Positions 25,685 through 34,265 of a stretch of 64,000 nucleotides of DNA are shown here, piece by piece (the stretch's first letter is position 1; the number at the start of each line of letters is the position of its first letter). Location: positions 34,025 through 98,024 of the forward strand of contig CAYXGF010000001.1 in the NCBI GenBank assembly GCA_964464465.1, read 5' to 3'. The notes under the pieces are model-generated. The model ran no database searches. It had not been told where the DNA came from and worked only from the letters and a program-made list of their open reading frames with translations. Both the position numbers and the translations under genes were made by a program. The stretch comes from UBA940 sp964464465 (lineage in GTDB: Bacteria > Bacteroidota > Bacteroidia > Bacteroidales > Rikenellaceae).

Positions 25685-27169
25685 TCAAATGGTTCTGTGA
25701 CACTCGTGTCCCTCTACATAAATGGCGCTGAAAGGCCGGGCCGGACACAGATTCTCGCATGCCCCGCAGCCTATGCAGCGTTCAGTATTCACCGCCGGAA
25801 TCTTCGGCGATGCGGCGTCGGAAGCATCGGCCGGCACCATGGTAATGGCCCCCACAGGGCAGTGGCGCGCGCAGTTTCCGCACGACACGCCGTCCGTAAG
25901 CGGCACGCAGTTCTCCCGCACCCACACGGCATGTCCTATCTGCACCGACGATTTGTCGGCCGGCGAGACAGGCAGTATGGCCCCAGTCGGACACACCTCT
26001 GAGCACTTCGTACACTCAGGCCGGCAGTAGCCGCGCTCGTACGACATCTCCGGCTGCATGAATCTTCCGGCACTCAGCGAAGGACGCAGCACGCCGTTCG
26101 GGCATACCGCCACACACAGCTGACACGCCGTGCAGTGTGCCGACATGCGGCTGAGACCGGATGCTCCGGGCGGCACAACCGGCACGCTCCTGTCCGGAAT
26201 CTTCCTGTCGGCGAGAGCTGCAAGTCCGCCATCCACCTTTTTCTCCCGGGCGCGGGCCAGCGACGTTCCGGCAAACAGCGCCGACAGCGAAAGAAAACTG
26301 CGGCGCGATATGGTCCCGGCTCCGGCAGAGGTGCCGGTTTTTTCCGCGATGCGGCGTCGGAACGTATATGTTATGGCTCCGTTGTGACATTTCTCCATGC
26401 AGTCCATACATGCCACGCAGCGGCTGTAATCTATCCTGTGGTTCGAGGCATCTATGCACGAGGCCTTGCAGTTACGGGCGCAGAGTTTGCAGCCGTTGCA
26501 TCTCGATGTATCTATGACCGGTCTGAACAGCGAGAAGCGCGACAGAGTCCCCAGCACCGTTCCGACAGGACACACCGTATTGCACCATGTCCTGCCGCCA
26601 CGCCAGGACAGCAGAGCCAGAACCGCAAGCGTCAGCGCGGCAACCGCAAACGCAGCGCCGCTGCGCACCCACACGTCGACCGAGTAGAAAGCATAGCTTC
26701 CCAACCGCTCGCTGACGAGGGCGAGGAGATTGTTTCCGGCAGCCCACACGGGAGCAAGCAGATTCTGCGCGATGCGTCCGTAAGCGCTGTACGGAGCTAT
26801 CAGGGCGGCGGCAGAGCCTGCCCCCAGCAGCATCGCCGCGACAAAGGCCGCGAGCACCCCGTACCGCAGACAATTCTTAGCGGAGGAGTAGGAGTAACGG
26901 TTTTTCCGGGCCTTGCGGCCGAAGTATCCGAAAATATCCTGCATCACACCCAGCGGACAGATTACGGAACAGTAGACACGGCCGAAGAGCAGCGTGAGTG
27001 CGACGAGCGCGGCCACGACCCCGAAATTCAGCGCAAGCAGCGCCGGCAGAAACTGAATCCGGGCAAGAAAACCGAACCAGGCATGCAGACTTCCCGTAAA
27101 GTCCAGAAACAGAAACGTAAGCAGCACGAAAAATATGACTGCGAGAGTTATTCTGATTTTCCTCAACAT
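25685..27169 (-). CDS. Membrane polyferredoxin, NapH/NapG-like fusion
   Basis: A 494-aa protein. The N-terminal ~220 residues carry four or five membrane segments with the NapH/YccM motifs GRVYCSVICPLG and WCNTVCPVGT. A first pair of ferredoxin motifs follows (CNGCKLCARNC, CVACMDCMEKC). Next comes an internal twin-arginine segment, TISRRSFLSLSALFAG (Arg-Arg near 289-290), then four more cysteine groups including CTACQLCVAVCP, CTKCSEVCP, CGNCARHCP and CIGCGACENLCP. So NapH-like quinol-oxidising and NapG-like modules are joined in one chain. Start 27169 is preferred over upstream codons since it opens the first membrane helix and follows a predicted promoter. Likely passes electrons from the membrane to the next gene's product. 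Confidence 0.85.
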   Translation of the reverse strand: MLRKIRITLAVIFFVLLTFLFLDFTGSLHAWFGFLARIQFLPALLALNFGVVAALVALTLLFGRVYCSVICPLGVMQDIFGYFGRKARKNRYSYSSAKNCLRYGVLAAFVAAMLLGAGSAAALIAPYSAYGRIAQNLLAPVWAAGNNLLALVSERLGSYAFYSVDVWVRSGAAFAVAALTLAVLALLSWRGGRTWCNTVCPVGTVLGTLSRFSLFRPVIDTSRCNGCKLCARNCKASCIDASNHRIDYSRCVACMDCMEKCHNGAITYTFRRRIAEKTGTSAGAGTISRRSFLSLSALFAGTSLARAREKKVDGGLAALADRKIPDRSVPVVPPGASGLSRMSAHCTACQLCVAVCPNGVLRPSLSAGRFMQPEMSYERGYCRPECTKCSEVCPTGAILPVSPADKSSVQIGHAVWVRENCVPLTDGVSCGNCARHCPVGAITMVPADASDAASPKIPAVNTERCIGCGACENLCPARPFSAIYVEGHECHRTI

Positions 27170-27191
27170 GATGTTTATTATTACAATAGTG

Positions 27192-27223
27192 CAATAATAC
27201 GCATTCTGGACGCAATTACCAAA
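27192..27223 (-). promoter_or_regulatory. Predicted promoter of polyferredoxin operon
   Basis: Minus strand TTTG (27223-27220), 20-nt spacer, TATTATTG (27199-27192), one base off consensus. Start near 27185. Confidence 0.55.
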
Positions 27224-27338
27224 TCCGGGACCCGTCCGGTACAGTTCCACACGCCAGGCTGCCGCATTTTCCAACGCGCAGCACCCTTTGCAGCCGGTGA
27301 TTTCGGCGGCAATGATATTCAGAATAACGATATTTTAC

Positions 27339-27346
27339 TAAATTTG
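27339..27346 (+). promoter_or_regulatory. Predicted pepE promoter -7 element
   Basis: TAAATTTG on the plus strand; start near 27353, about 50 nt before pepE. No TTTG at -33. Confidence 0.5.
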
Positions 27347-27402
27347 CATCATGCGCGGCAGGAGTATGCGCGCCGCATTTCTCACCAAAAACGAAGACCG
27401 AC

Positions 27403-28107
27403 ATGAAAAGACTGCTTCTTATCAGCAACTCGACAACGGCCGGAGAGCCGTATCTCAAATATCCCATAAAACGAATCGGCGAATTCCTCGGCGGAGTCGG
27501 CAGCGTGGCCTTCGTGCCGTATGCCGCCGTGACATTCTCCTACGACGAGTACGAGGCCAAGGTACAGCAGCGCTTCGACGAAATAGGCGTCAGCGTGCAC
27601 TCCGTACACAAGGCCGCAGACCCCGTCCGCGCAATTCTCGACGCCGAGGCCATTTGCGTCGGCGGAGGCAACACATTCGCGCTCATAGACAGCATGCACC
27701 GAACAGGAATTGTCGACGCAATAGCCCGCCGCGTGGCGGAAGGGGTGCCGTATGTCGGATGGAGCGCCGGAAGCAACGTGATGTGTCCGACCATATGCAC
27801 CACCAACGACATGCCCATAGTGCAGCCGCCCTCCTTCCGCGCAATAGGCGGCATCGGGTTCCAGATTAACCCGCATTATCTCGACGCACACCCCGACGGG
27901 CACGCCGGAGAGACACGCGAGCAGCGCATTCTGGAATACATAGAGGCCAACCCGGGGATGTATGTGGCAGGCCTGCGCGAAGGCTGCATGCTGCATGTGG
28001 AGGGCGACGAAATATCACTGTCAGGGCCCCGCCCGATGCGCATATTCCGCAAAGGCGACACGCCGTACGAAGTATCGGAGGGCGACGACCTGTCGTTCCT
28101 CATGTAA
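27403..28107 (+). CDS. pepE: Dipeptidase E (alpha-aspartyl dipeptidase)
   Basis: Serine peptidase of family S51 that hydrolyses Asp-X dipeptides; 234 aa, like the enteric enzyme (229 aa). The nucleophile is Ser121 in VGWSAGSNVM, within the glutaminase-like fold; the oxyanion region CVGGGNTF precedes it, and the catalytic His is expected in NPHYLDAHPDGH. Followed after only 6 bp by the yraN-like gene, so the two are likely co-transcribed. Confidence 0.95.
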   Translation: MKRLLLISNSTTAGEPYLKYPIKRIGEFLGGVGSVAFVPYAAVTFSYDEYEAKVQQRFDEIGVSVHSVHKAADPVRAILDAEAICVGGGNTFALIDSMHRTGIVDAIARRVAEGVPYVGWSAGSNVMCPTICTTNDMPIVQPPSFRAIGGIGFQINPHYLDAHPDGHAGETREQRILEYIEANPGMYVAGLREGCMLHVEGDEISLSGPRPMRIFRKGDTPYEVSEGDDLSFLM

Positions 28108-28113
28108 GAGGCC

Positions 28114-28479
28114 ATGAACGCAAACATCGAGTGCGGACAGAAAGGCGAGCAGGCCGCCGCGGAATACCTTCTCGGAGAGGGGTTCGAAATTCTCGACCGC
28201 AACTGGCGAATTGGACATTACGAGATAGACATCGTAGCCCGCAAGGGCGGCACGCTGCATATCGTCGAAGTCAAAAGCCGAAAGAAGGATTCGCTGACTC
28301 TGCCCGAGGAGGCTCTCACGCCTGCCAAACAGCGCTCTCTGCTGCGTGCGGCCGCCGGATATGCCGCGATGCATGCCATACACACAGACATAAGCATAGA
28401 CCTTGTGGCGGTATCGGTTTCGGCCGACGGCCATTGCGACATCCGTTACATACCGAATGCCGTTATTCCCAGGTGGTAA
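28114..28479 (+). CDS. YraN/UPF0102 family nuclease-like protein
   Basis: A 121-aa protein of the UPF0102 (YraN) family, with the PD-(D/E)xK-like core G-x-AAAEYLLGEGFEILDRN, HYEIDIVARKGGTLHIVEVKSRK. Asp/Glu-x-Lys residues in IDIV and VEVKSR are those of the restriction-endonuclease-like fold. A role in DNA processing is presumed for the family but unproven. Confidence 0.9.
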   Translation: MNANIECGQKGEQAAAEYLLGEGFEILDRNWRIGHYEIDIVARKGGTLHIVEVKSRKKDSLTLPEEALTPAKQRSLLRAAAGYAAMHAIHTDISIDLVAVSVSADGHCDIRYIPNAVIPRW

Positions 28480-28480
28480 G

Positions 28481-28512
28481 TTTGCAACGTACATAAAAAA
28501 GTAATAACTTCG
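28481..28512 (+). promoter_or_regulatory. Predicted waaA promoter
   Basis: TTTG (28481-28484), 20-nt spacer, TAACTTCG (28505-28512), one mismatch to TAnnTTTG. Confidence 0.5.
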
Positions 28513-28539
28513 CGTCCGGAAAAATCACGCCTATTAGAC

Positions 28540-29772
28540 ATGTGGTGGTATAATACAGGTATTCACGCGTTCGACTGCGCCGCACGGATTCTTTCCCTAT
28601 GGAAACCGAAGGCCGCCATGTGGTGCGAAGGACGCAAAGACATATTCGACAGAATGGCCCGTGCCATAGGCGACGGCGGCGACATCATCTGGGTGCACGC
28701 CGCATCTCTGGGCGAATTCGAACAGGGACGGCCGGTAATCGAGAAGATACGCAGCGAGTATCCGCAGTACAGGATTCTGCTCACGTTCTTCTCCCCGTCC
28801 GGATACGAAATACGCAAAAACTACCCGGGAGCCGACTACATATTCTACCTGCCGTCCGACACTCCGTCGAACGTAAGGCGCTTTCTCGACATCGTAAAAC
28901 CGAAAATCGCCATAATCATAAAATACGAGTTCTGGCTCAATTATCTGTACGAACTGCCGCGCCGCGGCTGCAAGACATACATAATATCGTCCATTTTCAG
29001 ACCCGGCTCCGTATTCTTCAAATCCTACGGCGGGGCATTCCGCCGTGCGCTGAGAAGTTTCGACACGATTTTCGTACAGAACGACCAGTCGGTCTCGCTT
29101 CTGGCGTCCATCGGCATCACCGATGCGGTCAAGGCGGGCGACACGCGCTTCGACCGTGTCGCCGAGATAACATCCAAAGCCCGCAGGATAGAGAGCATAG
29201 AACACTTCGCCGACGGCAAACCGGTGTTCGTGGCCGGAAGCACGTGGCCGCCCGACGAAGAGCTTATCGTCAGACTCGCGGCTGCGCACAGGGACGTGAA
29301 GTTCATCATCGTCCCGCACGAGATAGAGGAGCAGCGCATCCGCAGCCTCGCGGCCGGAATAGAGGGAGGCGCGGTGCGGTACACGCTCTACGACCGCACG
29401 CCCGAACAACAAAAAGCGCAGGTGATGATTGTGGACACCATAGGAATACTCTCCTCCATCTATTCGTACGCCGACTGCGCGTACATTGGCGGCGGATTCG
29501 GCGTCGGAATACACAACACGCTGGAAGCGGCGGCTTTCTCGCTGCCCGTCGCATTCGGTCCCAACTGGCAGCGCTTCAAGGAGGCCGCCGACCTCATATC
29601 GCTCGGCGCAGCACGCAGCGTGGACGGATACGGACAGCTGGAAGAGTGGTTCTCGGAGCTGCACGGCAACCCGGCACTGCGTCTGGGTGCAGGAGAGGCC
29701 GCAGGCAAGTACATCCGGGACAACAAGGGCGCAACGGACAAAATCGTATCGCACATATTCGGCGAACGATAA
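28540..29772 (+). CDS. waaA: Kdo transferase (lipid A glycosyltransferase)
   Basis: 3-deoxy-D-manno-octulosonic acid transferase, which adds Kdo to the lipid A precursor at the inner face of the cytoplasmic membrane; 410 aa. Recognised from WVHAASLGEFEQGRPVIEKI (the conserved HAAS-GE catalytic segment with Glu), the glycosyltransferase GT-B fold and the donor-site segment YIGGGFGVGIHNTLEAAAF near residue 315. The N-terminal hydrophobic stretch anchors it to the membrane. Indicates a lipopolysaccharide-bearing cell. Confidence 0.95.
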   Translation: MWWYNTGIHAFDCAARILSLWKPKAAMWCEGRKDIFDRMARAIGDGGDIIWVHAASLGEFEQGRPVIEKIRSEYPQYRILLTFFSPSGYEIRKNYPGADYIFYLPSDTPSNVRRFLDIVKPKIAIIIKYEFWLNYLYELPRRGCKTYIISSIFRPGSVFFKSYGGAFRRALRSFDTIFVQNDQSVSLLASIGITDAVKAGDTRFDRVAEITSKARRIESIEHFADGKPVFVAGSTWPPDEELIVRLAAAHRDVKFIIVPHEIEEQRIRSLAAGIEGGAVRYTLYDRTPEQQKAQVMIVDTIGILSSIYSYADCAYIGGGFGVGIHNTLEAAAFSLPVAFGPNWQRFKEAADLISLGAARSVDGYGQLEEWFSELHGNPALRLGAGEAAGKYIRDNKGATDKIVSHIFGER

Positions 29773-29828
29773 TACGGAACACAGCCCATGGCAGGCGAAC
29801 GGCAATCCGCACACGTGAGCCGGCAGAT

Positions 29829-29860
29829 ATTGCATTTCCGGAAACGATGAGCTATCTTTG
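29829..29860 (+). promoter_or_regulatory. Predicted promoter of SGNH hydrolase gene
   Basis: ATTG (29829-29832), 20-nt spacer, TATCTTTG (29853-29860); start near 29867. Confidence 0.65.
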
Positions 29861-29893
29861 ATTCGAAAAAATCCGGAACAAATACACAACGAT

Positions 29894-31627
29894 ATGAAAC
29901 ACTACCGACTCATTCTCGCTGCGGGCGCCATGCTGCTCGCACACATCGGCCTGACCGCCCAGACCGTATGGCACGACCCCTCCAAGGCCGGATTCCCCGT
30001 AATACAGGGCCAGGGATGGACCGAAGAGCACAGGGAGAACCCCTACACGCGTTTCCCGGACAGGGTGCAGCCGCTCATCAGGCCGATCCTGTGGCATCTG
30101 TCGAGAAACAGTGCCGGAGAGAGCATCCGGTTCACCACCTCCTCGCCGCAGATTACCGTGCGGTACACCGTCTCCGAGCGCAAGGCTATGCCTCACATGC
30201 CCGCAACTGGCGTGACGGGAGTAGACCTCTACACCAAAGACCGCAACGGAGACGAGATATGGATAGGCGGAAAGTATTCGTTCGCCGACACAGTGACCTA
30301 CAAGTTCGGAACACTCAACTTCGGCGGACAGAACGGACCGCACACCTACACGCTGTTCCTGCCGCTGTACAATACCGTCACATGGATGGAGATAGGCGTC
30401 GAGGAGGGCGCAGGATTCAGATTCGAGCCGCAGGAGGCCGATGCTCCGATAGTGGCCTACGGAACATCCATATGTCACGGTGCATGCGCCTCGCGTCCCG
30501 GAATGGCGTGGACGAACATCCTGCAACGGCGTTTGGACAGGCCCGTAATGAACCTCGGATTCTCGGGCAACGCGTTCTTCGACGGAGAGGTCATCGAGCT
30601 GCTCGGACAGACCGACGCGAAGGCATACATCATAGATGCGCTCCCCAACTCCCACATCATGAAGCATGACATGCTCCGTGATACCATAATGGCCGCCGTA
30701 AGGCACCTGCGACGCCTCCGCCCCGAGACTCCAATTCTGCTGGCGGACCATCTCGGCTATCCGCACGGCCGCGCGATAGATTACTTCGACGGACAGCAGA
30801 AACATGCCAACGGCACGCAGAAAGAGGCGTTCGACCTGCTTATCGAGGAGGGTGTGAAGGACCTGTACCACCTCTCCTATGACGAGATTGCCATGCCGCA
30901 GGACGCCACCGTTGAGGGGATACACGCATCCGATTTCGGTATGGTGGCATATGCCGACGCATACGAGAGGAAACTGCGCGAGATTCTCGCCGAACCGCAG
31001 GGCGAATCCGCGACCACGCGACCCGTAACCCAGTCACGCGACTTCTACGACTGGAACACGCGGCACAGAGCGCTGCTCACCGAAACGCGCGGAAAGCATT
31101 ACCATACGGTCATCATCGGAAATTCGATAATACACCAGTGGGGTGGCGTGGAGAATTTCCCCGTTCACCGCGGACAGGACGTATGGAACGAAAACCTCTC
31201 GGGGGCGCTTAACATGGGATGCGGCTGGGACAAGGTGGAGAATGTCCTGTGGCGCATATACCACGGCGAGATAGACAACCTGACCGCCGACCGCATAATA
31301 CTGATGATAGGAACGAACAACCTTCCGTCCGACTCCGACACCCAGATTGTCGACGGCATACGGCAGTTAATCGAAGCCATCACGCTCCGGCGGCCGGAAG
31401 CCGAATTCCGGCTGATTGGAATCCTGCCGCGTGCGGGAATGGAGAAGAGGGTCGCAACACTGAACAGAATGCTCTCGCGTCTGGCTTCGGAGATGAGGAT
31501 AGAGTTCGCCGACCCGGGACGCAGACTGTTGGGCAAGGGCGGCAAAATCGACGGAAGCCTGTTCGTGGACGGCCTGCACCCGTCAGAAGAGGGCTACCGA
31601 AGAATAGTATCTGACCTCGCACGTTAA
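29894..31627 (+). CDS. Secreted double SGNH/GDSL hydrolase
   Basis: A 577-aa exported protein with a signal peptide ending at TAQ (residue 23). It seems to hold two esterase-like SGNH modules. The first comprises a beta-rich N-terminal part (residues ~30-180) and a hydrolase domain with nucleophile Ser192 in VAYGTSICHG, then GFSGNAFF. The second begins near residue 400 with VIIGNSIIHQWGG (Ser near 410), ILMIGTNNLPSD and the terminal DGLHPSEEGY that supplies Asp-His. Such enzymes deacetylate or de-esterify glycans or lipids; substrate here unknown. Start 29894 chosen for the signal peptide and promoter distance. proC follows 10 bp later. Confidence 0.85.
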   Translation: MKHYRLILAAGAMLLAHIGLTAQTVWHDPSKAGFPVIQGQGWTEEHRENPYTRFPDRVQPLIRPILWHLSRNSAGESIRFTTSSPQITVRYTVSERKAMPHMPATGVTGVDLYTKDRNGDEIWIGGKYSFADTVTYKFGTLNFGGQNGPHTYTLFLPLYNTVTWMEIGVEEGAGFRFEPQEADAPIVAYGTSICHGACASRPGMAWTNILQRRLDRPVMNLGFSGNAFFDGEVIELLGQTDAKAYIIDALPNSHIMKHDMLRDTIMAAVRHLRRLRPETPILLADHLGYPHGRAIDYFDGQQKHANGTQKEAFDLLIEEGVKDLYHLSYDEIAMPQDATVEGIHASDFGMVAYADAYERKLREILAEPQGESATTRPVTQSRDFYDWNTRHRALLTETRGKHYHTVIIGNSIIHQWGGVENFPVHRGQDVWNENLSGALNMGCGWDKVENVLWRIYHGEIDNLTADRIILMIGTNNLPSDSDTQIVDGIRQLIEAITLRRPEAEFRLIGILPRAGMEKRVATLNRMLSRLASEMRIEFADPGRRLLGKGGKIDGSLFVDGLHPSEEGYRRIVSDLAR

Positions 31628-31637
31628 TCCGCAGCCG

Positions 31638-32462
31638 ATGAAGAAAATAGCTATCATAGGCGCCGGCAGCATGGGCGGCGCGCTGGCCCGGGGCTGGGCA
31701 CGTGCGCAAGGTGCCGGCGGCGACGGTATCATAGTCGCAAACCCCTCGGAAGACAAACTGCGCATACTGGCCGGGGAATTCGGAAACATACGTACCACGC
31801 AATCCAATACGGAGGCGGCACGGCAGGCGGACACAGTGGTTCTGGCCGTCAAACCGTGGAAGGTCGAACAGGTGCTGGAAAATCTGCGTCCCGAGCTGCT
31901 CTCCGGCGGCAAGACTCTGATTTCGGTCGCGGCGGGCATCCCCCCGCAGCAACTGGGCGCAATGCTCGCCAAAGATACCGCCACGGAACTACCTGCAATA
32001 TTTTACGCCATTCCTAACATTGCCGTGGCAACCGGGCAGGGAATGACATTTCTTACATCCGAAAACGCTTCCGGACAGGAAAAGAGCGAGATAAAGGCAC
32101 TGTTCGACACGCTCGGCGTCTGCATGGAGGTCGAGCCGCGGCAAATGGAGGCCGGCACTGCCGTAGCCTCGTGCGGAATAGCCTACGCGTTGCGCTACAT
32201 CAGGGCCGCCTCGCAGGGCGGCGTGGAGATAGGACTGACTCCGGAGCAGGCGATGCGGGCCGTGATGCAGACGCTCCGCGGAGCGGTAAGCCTTCTGGAA
32301 ACCGGCGGAAGACATCCCGAACAGGAGATAGACAGGGTAACGACCGCCGGCGGCATAACCATAAAGGGACTTAACGCAATGGAGCAGCACGGATTCTCGG
32401 CAAGCGTGATTCAGGGACTGAAAGCCTCACTGCAGAGCGCAAAAACGACGGACGACCGCTGA
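31638..32462 (+). CDS. proC: Pyrroline-5-carboxylate reductase
   Basis: NAD(P)H-dependent last step of proline synthesis; 274 aa. N-terminal Rossmann motif IIGAGSMGGALARG (residues 5-18), VVLAVKPW near 70, and the C-terminal dimerisation region with RAVMQTLRGAVSLLE and DRVTTAGGITIKGLNAME (the family signature with the proline-binding Thr-Thr region). Lies 10 bp after the SGNH hydrolase gene and may be on the same transcript, although the two functions are unrelated. Confidence 0.95.
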   Translation: MKKIAIIGAGSMGGALARGWARAQGAGGDGIIVANPSEDKLRILAGEFGNIRTTQSNTEAARQADTVVLAVKPWKVEQVLENLRPELLSGGKTLISVAAGIPPQQLGAMLAKDTATELPAIFYAIPNIAVATGQGMTFLTSENASGQEKSEIKALFDTLGVCMEVEPRQMEAGTAVASCGIAYALRYIRAASQGGVEIGLTPEQAMRAVMQTLRGAVSLLETGGRHPEQEIDRVTTAGGITIKGLNAMEQHGFSASVIQGLKASLQSAKTTDDR

Positions 32463-32523
32463 GGGCCGGAATGAATCATGCGGTAAATTCGCACGCGGGG
32501 ATGATAGTTGCAAATATTTGGAG

Positions 32524-32531
32524 TATCTTTG
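32524..32531 (+). promoter_or_regulatory. Predicted sdaA promoter -7 element
   Basis: TATCTTTG; start near 32538, about 16 nt before the ATG at 32554. This excludes an in-frame start at 32518. Confidence 0.6.
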
Positions 32532-32553
32532 CCGACGTTTTAGAAATGTCGAT

Positions 32554-33762
32554 ATGGAATCACTGAAAGAACTATACAGAATAGGCAACGGCCCGTCGAG
32601 CAGTCACACGATGGGTCCGCACAAGGCAGCGCAGCAATTCGCCCGGAGATGTCCCGCAGCTGAAAAATACCGGGTAACACTGTACGGAAGCCTGGCCGCC
32701 ACCGGTCGGGGACACATGACCGACGTGGCTATAAAATCCGTACTGGAACCCATCGCGCCGGTAGAGTTCGTGTGGAAACCCGATGTATTTCTGCCGTTCC
32801 ATCCCAACGGCATGCTGTTCGAAGGCCTGAGGGACGGACATGTCGCGGACAGCTGGACGATATTCAGTGTCGGCGGAGGTGCGCTTGCCTCCGAACAGGT
32901 GGAGAAAGAGCGCAAACCGAATGTATATACCAAGAGTACCATAACCGATATTCTCAAATGGTGCGACAGCACCGGCTGCACATTCTGGGAGTATGTGGAA
33001 CAATGCGAGGGCGAGCAGATATGGGATTACCTGCGTCAGGTCTGGGACGTCATGTGCCAGGCGATAGACCGCGGTCTGAACAACGAAGGAGTATTGCCGG
33101 GCGGTCTGGGAGTAAGACGCAAGGCGGCAACATACTATGTCAAGGCGAAAGGATACACGGACAACCTGCAAAGCCGCGGCAAGATATATGCCTATGCGCT
33201 GGCTACATCCGAGGAGAACGCCTCGGGAGGAATAATAGTGACCGCTCCGACATGCGGTTCGAGCGGAGTGCTTCCGGCAGTGCTTTATCACCTGTACAAA
33301 TCGCGTGATTTCAGAGAGATACGGCTGCTCAGGGCCTTGGCTACGGCCGGTCTGTTCGGAAATGTAGTCAAGACCAACGCCTCCATCTCCGGAGCAGAGG
33401 TAGGATGTCAGGGCGAGGTCGGAGTGGCATGCGCCATGGCTGCGGCCGCGGCATGCCAGCTGTTCGGCGGCACACCGGCACAAATCGAATATGCGGCCGA
33501 AATGGCTCTCGAACACCATCTCGGACTTACTTGCGACCCGGTCTGCGGTCTTGTGCAGGTCCCGTGCATCGAGCGCAACGCCATAGCTGCGGCAAGAGCG
33601 TTCGACGCCAACATATTCGCCACGTTCTCGGACGGCCGCCATACGGTCAGTTTCGACCGCGTGGTGGAGGTGATGAAAGAGACCGGACACGATATTCCGT
33701 CGCTGTACAAAGAGACATCTACCGGAGGTCTGGCCAAAATAGGCCACGAACGGTCGAAATAA
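32554..33762 (+). CDS. sdaA: L-serine ammonia-lyase, iron-sulfur type
   Basis: Single-chain L-serine dehydratase (402 aa) that converts serine to pyruvate and ammonia. The beta domain is N-terminal (LYRIGNGPSSSHTMGPHKAA) and the alpha domain follows (VTAPTCGSSGVLPAVLYHLY). Cysteines expected to bind the oxygen-labile [4Fe-4S] cluster include those in APTCGSSG, CDPVCGLVQVPCIERN. No ACT domain is present. Length is a little shorter than E. coli SdaA (454 aa). Typical of anaerobic amino-acid catabolism. Confidence 0.93.
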   Translation: MESLKELYRIGNGPSSSHTMGPHKAAQQFARRCPAAEKYRVTLYGSLAATGRGHMTDVAIKSVLEPIAPVEFVWKPDVFLPFHPNGMLFEGLRDGHVADSWTIFSVGGGALASEQVEKERKPNVYTKSTITDILKWCDSTGCTFWEYVEQCEGEQIWDYLRQVWDVMCQAIDRGLNNEGVLPGGLGVRRKAATYYVKAKGYTDNLQSRGKIYAYALATSEENASGGIIVTAPTCGSSGVLPAVLYHLYKSRDFREIRLLRALATAGLFGNVVKTNASISGAEVGCQGEVGVACAMAAAAACQLFGGTPAQIEYAAEMALEHHLGLTCDPVCGLVQVPCIERNAIAAARAFDANIFATFSDGRHTVSFDRVVEVMKETGHDIPSLYKETSTGGLAKIGHERSK

Positions 33763-33882
33763 CCGTACCTGCGGCCGCACGCATGCCGTTCAGCATCAGG
33801 CTGGCGGAGGTGCGCTCGCGCGGCTTCGTGAAGCCGCAAAACATCAGGTCCGAATACAATATCCGTCCAAAAACAGACAAGG

Positions 33883-34255
33883 CAATTATACAGTTATGCG
33901 CTCCTGCGCAAGCGCGCTGGCCGGAGTTTCGTCTATTCGCAGGCCGCTATCCGTTTTTAAGAGCAAACAGCTTTCAGCACTGTTTTTACGGCTCTGAGGA
34001 ACCGTGCGGGCCGGAGCCTCGCTCCGCGAAGGCCCGCTTTCCGGCGTGCCGTTCGCAGGCTCCACCCGCATTATACACACTATCCCCTACATTAAAAATT
34101 GCCGGACGGCAGCAGCTTGGGGCGGCAGAGGCCCGCTGAAAGCGTGCTCCGCAAGCCGCACCCCGCAAGGCAACAACATGCACCAAGACTTTTAAAAACC
34201 AAATGCCAATATCTGACGCAGGTAATAATGTTACGGATTCGGTGTAAAATCGTAC
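33883..34255 (+). mobile_element. MITE-like intergenic element, copy C (composite)
   Basis: Left end CAATTATACAGTTATGCG (33883-33900) and right end TGTAAAATCGTAC (34243-34255) are terminal repeats of the family. The interior holds two core units: one at 33900-33960 and a second from 34003 (GCGGGCCGGAGCC ... GAAGGCCCGC ... CCGCATTATACACACTATC) that matches copy A closely. It fills the gap between the convergent sdaA and btuB; the rest of 33763-34265 has no visible feature and no clear terminator. Confidence 0.65.
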
Positions 34256-34265
34256 AAGACCATTC

